NCBI GenBank assembly: GCA_934149365.1
Contig: CAKPEI010000007.1
Location: 1 to 64,000, forward strand
Length of the DNA stretch: 64,000 nt
Source of the DNA: an uncultured Clostridia bacterium
GTDB lineage: Bacteria; Bacillota; Clostridia; TANB77; CAG-465
Direction: 5' to 3'
In this document: positions 61,331 to 64,000 of the stretch, piece by piece
How positions within the stretch are numbered: position 1 is the stretch's first letter
Layout: each line of letters opens with the position of its first letter
Position numbers and translations under genes: made by a program
The notes under the pieces: model-generated
Database searches by the model: none
Seen by the model: only the letters and a program-made list of their open reading frames with translations
Told to the model about the DNA's origin: nothing

Positions 61331-63757
61331 ATGAATTTGAATAAACCTGAACTTTTATGTCCTGTTGGAGGAATTTTGCAACTAAAAGCAGCTGTACAAA
61401 ATGGAGCAGATGCAGTATATATGGGTGGCTTAAATTACAATGCAAGAATGTATGCTGATAATTTTACAACAATAAGTAAACTAGAAGAGGCAGTAGATTA
61501 TGCACATCTTAGGAATGTAAAAGTATATATTACATTAAATACTTTACTAAATGATAATGAGTTAGAAGAAGCAGTAAGTTATGCAGAAAAACTATATGAA
61601 ATAGGTGTAGATGCAGTTATAGTACAAGATTTAGGACTTATAGATATGCTTTCTAAAAAGGTTCCAAAGTTAAAAGTACACGTAAGCACTCAAAGTACTA
61701 TATATAGCGTAGATGGTGTAAATTTTTTTGATAAATATTCTAATGTTGAAAGAGTTGTACTTGCAAGAGAACTTTCTTTAAATGAGATAACACAAATAGT
61801 TAATAATGTGAATAAAGAGATAGAAATATTTGTACATGGCGCTTTATGTGTATGTTATTCTGGGCAATGTAAGTTAAGTAGTCAAATAGGTGCAAGAAGT
61901 GGAAATAGAGGAAGATGTGCACAGCCTTGCAGATTACCATATAAAATAGAGGAAGTAATGCAAGATGAAAATTACTATTTGAGCACAAAAGATGTATGCT
62001 TAATAGATATTTTGCCAGATGTTTTAAAAACAGGAGTACATTCTTTAAAAATAGAAGGTAGAATGAAATCTCCCGAATATGTTGCTGCAGTTACTAGAAT
62101 ATATAGAAAATATATTGATATGTATTATGAAAATAAAGAATACGTAGTGGATAAAGAGGATAAAGAAGTATTGCTTCAAGTTTTTAATAGAGGTGGTTTT
62201 TCTACAGGTTACTTAGAGAATTCTAATTCTAAAAATATATGGTGTAATGCAAGACCTAAAAATTCTGGAATATATATAGGTAATGTACAAAAATATGATA
62301 GCAAAAAAGGAAATATAACTATAAAACTTGAGAAAGATTTAGCTAATGGTGACGTAATTGAAGTTGTAAATAAAGAATTATCAAGTAGTATGGTTTCATA
62401 TATACGAACATCAGGTAATATAGTAAAAAAAGTAGATGCCGGTAAAGTGGCAATAATAGGGGATATAAAAGGAAAAATTGAAGTAGGAAATCCAGTATAT
62501 AAAATTATATCAAAAGAGTTAAATGATAAACTGAAAGAAAGTTTTGAAACTAGAGAAATAAAGAAAAATAAAGTGGAATGTGAAATTTTTCTTAGTATAT
62601 CAAAAGCTCCAAAGATAATACTTAAATGTGATGTGCTTGGTAAAAACTTTGAAGTAGAAATAGAAGATGGAAATAAATGTGAAGTTGGACAAAATAAATA
62701 TTTAACAGATGATGTTATTTGTAGTTCTTTATCTAAAACAGGAGATGTGCCTTTTGAAATAGATGATATTAATATTGTAAAAGATGATAAAGTATTTACA
62801 ACAATGGCTAATTTAAACAGCATAAGGAGAAAAGCTTTTGATATATTGTCAGATAAAATAGTAAAAAGCTTTAAAAATGTAAAAGAAAAAACAGAAAATA
62901 TAAACGAGGGTGAAGATTTAGTAAAAATAGAAGATAGAGATGTAGATACAAAGATATCAGCATATGTATATAGATTAAAACTGTTAAAAGATATAAGTGT
63001 GTTAAAACAATTTGATAGAGTGTATATATCATTAGAAGATGTAGTAAGAAATAAAGAGGAAATATTAAACTTAGGTATTAACAGTAAAATATGTTTGTAT
63101 TTACCAACTATAACTAATTCTAGATATAGAAAGTATATGTGTGAGGAATTAGCTAAAATAAAAGAATTTGAAAATATACTTATAACTAATGTAGAGCACT
63201 TAGAATTTTTTAAAGATAAAAAATATAATTTGTATTTAGATAATAGTTTTAACGTATTTAATAGCTATACTTTAAAAACTTTGGAAGAAAACGGAATACT
63301 TGGAATTAATTTATCTAATGAACTTTCATTACAGCAAATAGAGAATATACAAGCTACAAATAACTCTAAGCTTGAAGTAGATGTATATGGAAATCTGCAA
63401 GCTATGTATAGTAATTTTTGCGTTTTAAAAGCTACAGGTAATTGTGGATTTTGTAAAAATATTAAATACAACCTTGTTGATAGAAAGGGAAAAAAATTCC
63501 CGTGCCTATTTAATAATATTGGTTGCACTATGCAAGTTTTAAACGCGGATAAACTTTTTTCTAAAGAGGCTATTACAAGACTAGCAGGTAAGGTTGAATA
63601 TATGAGACTGTACGTTTATGACGAAACAAAAGAAGAACTAGAAGATATAGTAACTAATATAAAGCAAATAGTAAGTGGAAATGATAACTTGACAAATGAT
63701 ATAACGTCAAATGATAAAGTAAAATATACTAATGGACACTTTTTTAGAGAAGTTTAA
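61331..63757 (+). CDS. U32 family peptidase-type protein with DUF3656 region
   Basis: 808 residues. ELLCPVGGILQLKAAVQNGADAVYMGG, VHGALCVCYSGQC, SGNRGRCAQPCRLPY and HSLKIEGRMKSPEYVA are the U32 core with its Cys set for an iron-sulfur cluster, followed by a DUF3656-like domain and a long C-terminal extension with further Cys (CVLKATGNCGFC...CLF). U32 proteins such as RlhA and TrhP hydroxylate rRNA or tRNA; true peptidase activity is doubtful. Long bacterial form. GGGGAGAATAAATTT before ATG. Confidence 0.9.
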   Translation: MNLNKPELLCPVGGILQLKAAVQNGADAVYMGGLNYNARMYADNFTTISKLEEAVDYAHLRNVKVYITLNTLLNDNELEEAVSYAEKLYEIGVDAVIVQDLGLIDMLSKKVPKLKVHVSTQSTIYSVDGVNFFDKYSNVERVVLARELSLNEITQIVNNVNKEIEIFVHGALCVCYSGQCKLSSQIGARSGNRGRCAQPCRLPYKIEEVMQDENYYLSTKDVCLIDILPDVLKTGVHSLKIEGRMKSPEYVAAVTRIYRKYIDMYYENKEYVVDKEDKEVLLQVFNRGGFSTGYLENSNSKNIWCNARPKNSGIYIGNVQKYDSKKGNITIKLEKDLANGDVIEVVNKELSSSMVSYIRTSGNIVKKVDAGKVAIIGDIKGKIEVGNPVYKIISKELNDKLKESFETREIKKNKVECEIFLSISKAPKIILKCDVLGKNFEVEIEDGNKCEVGQNKYLTDDVICSSLSKTGDVPFEIDDINIVKDDKVFTTMANLNSIRRKAFDILSDKIVKSFKNVKEKTENINEGEDLVKIEDRDVDTKISAYVYRLKLLKDISVLKQFDRVYISLEDVVRNKEEILNLGINSKICLYLPTITNSRYRKYMCEELAKIKEFENILITNVEHLEFFKDKKYNLYLDNSFNVFNSYTLKTLEENGILGINLSNELSLQQIENIQATNNSKLEVDVYGNLQAMYSNFCVLKATGNCGFCKNIKYNLVDRKGKKFPCLFNNIGCTMQVLNADKLFSKEAITRLAGKVEYMRLYVYDETKEELEDIVTNIKQIVSGNDNLTNDITSNDKVKYTNGHFFREV

Positions 63758-63779
63758 TAAAAAATATTGTAAAAAAGTA

Positions 63780-63808
63780 TTGAAAAAAGTTTTAATATAT
63801 GGTAGCAT
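63780..63808 (+). promoter_or_regulatory. Promoter of pilin leader 6
   Basis: TTGAAA, 17 bases, TAGCAT, with the same TTGAAAAAAGT block as the other leaders. Confidence 0.65.
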
Positions 63809-63846
63809 AAAAATGTGAGAAAAAGTAAAAAAAAAGAGGTGAAAAT

Positions 63847-64000
<154 letters not shown>

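Overview
The window is AT-rich DNA with strong AGGAGG-type ribosome binding sites, short intergenic gaps and mostly Rho-independent terminators. Its housekeeping genes (rodA, murC, dnaE, radA-disA, a CarD-family regulator, rlmD, dusB, class B sortase, LiaF-like protein) point to a Gram-positive Firmicute, most likely an uncultured Clostridia-class bacterium, possibly gut-associated. There is no prophage, insertion sequence, CRISPR array or rRNA. tRNA-Leu(CAA) and tRNA-Thr(CGT) are present.

Layout: 0.2-1.4 kb, frameshifted pilin-like gene; 1.7-7.4 kb, M18 aminopeptidase, rodA, a small pilin-like protein, dusB, a LolA/GerS-like protein and an orphan mazF; 7.4-8.4 kb (minus), a membrane protein and two small proteins; 8.5-13.5 kb, rlmD, a decayed DUF1016/maa junction, a transglutaminase-like pair, a small exporter, DUF4186 and a helical protein; 13.7-16.2 kb, a CadC/HMA/CadA-type metal operon; 16.7 kb, second frameshifted pilin; 18.0-23.3 kb, TetR, LiaF-like, ASCH and an ABC-2 exporter; 23.4 kb, a hydroxymethyl-dU kinase/aGPT-type protein; 24.6 kb, intact pilin; 26-31.3 kb, srtB, pnuC, corA, a frameshifted radA, disA and a duplicated-motif protein; 31.4-38.8 kb, dehydrogenase, S66 peptidase, cysE, YibE/F and acyl-CoA synthetase; 39.1 kb, intact pilin; 40.5-55.3 kb, cardiolipin synthase, murC, TPR, tRNAs, CarD, SodC-like, NADAR-like and dnaE; 55.5-59.2 kb, two pilin-adhesin fusions; 59.3-63.8 kb, PHP protein, acyl-ACP thioesterase and U32 protein; and at the right edge the leader of one more locus of the pilin type.

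The most interesting system is a dispersed family of prepilin-like surface proteins. Four copies (0.2, 16.7, 24.6 and 39.1 kb) end in a segment of about 54 codons whose codon use is unlike its surroundings. It differs between copies mainly at codon positions 1 and 2, often with a fixed pyrimidine at position 3. That is the footprint expected of a diversity-generating retroelement (DGR) acting on AAY codons of a template. No reverse transcriptase or template lies in the window, so a trans-acting DGR elsewhere is inferred.

Every locus has a similar long 5' leader: a -35/-10 promoter (three copies with AACAC-N5-GTGTT over the -35), usually a tiny ORF, a terminator-like hairpin with a T-run, a second hairpin with compensatory changes, then the gene. 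In three leaders the tiny ORF carries a long dinucleotide repeat. Repeat number decides whether translation enters the terminator hairpin or stops before it. I propose a phase-variable attenuation switch on top of DGR-type diversification. Both visible genes behind repeat-bearing leaders also share a one-base deletion exactly at the predicted prepilin-peptidase site.
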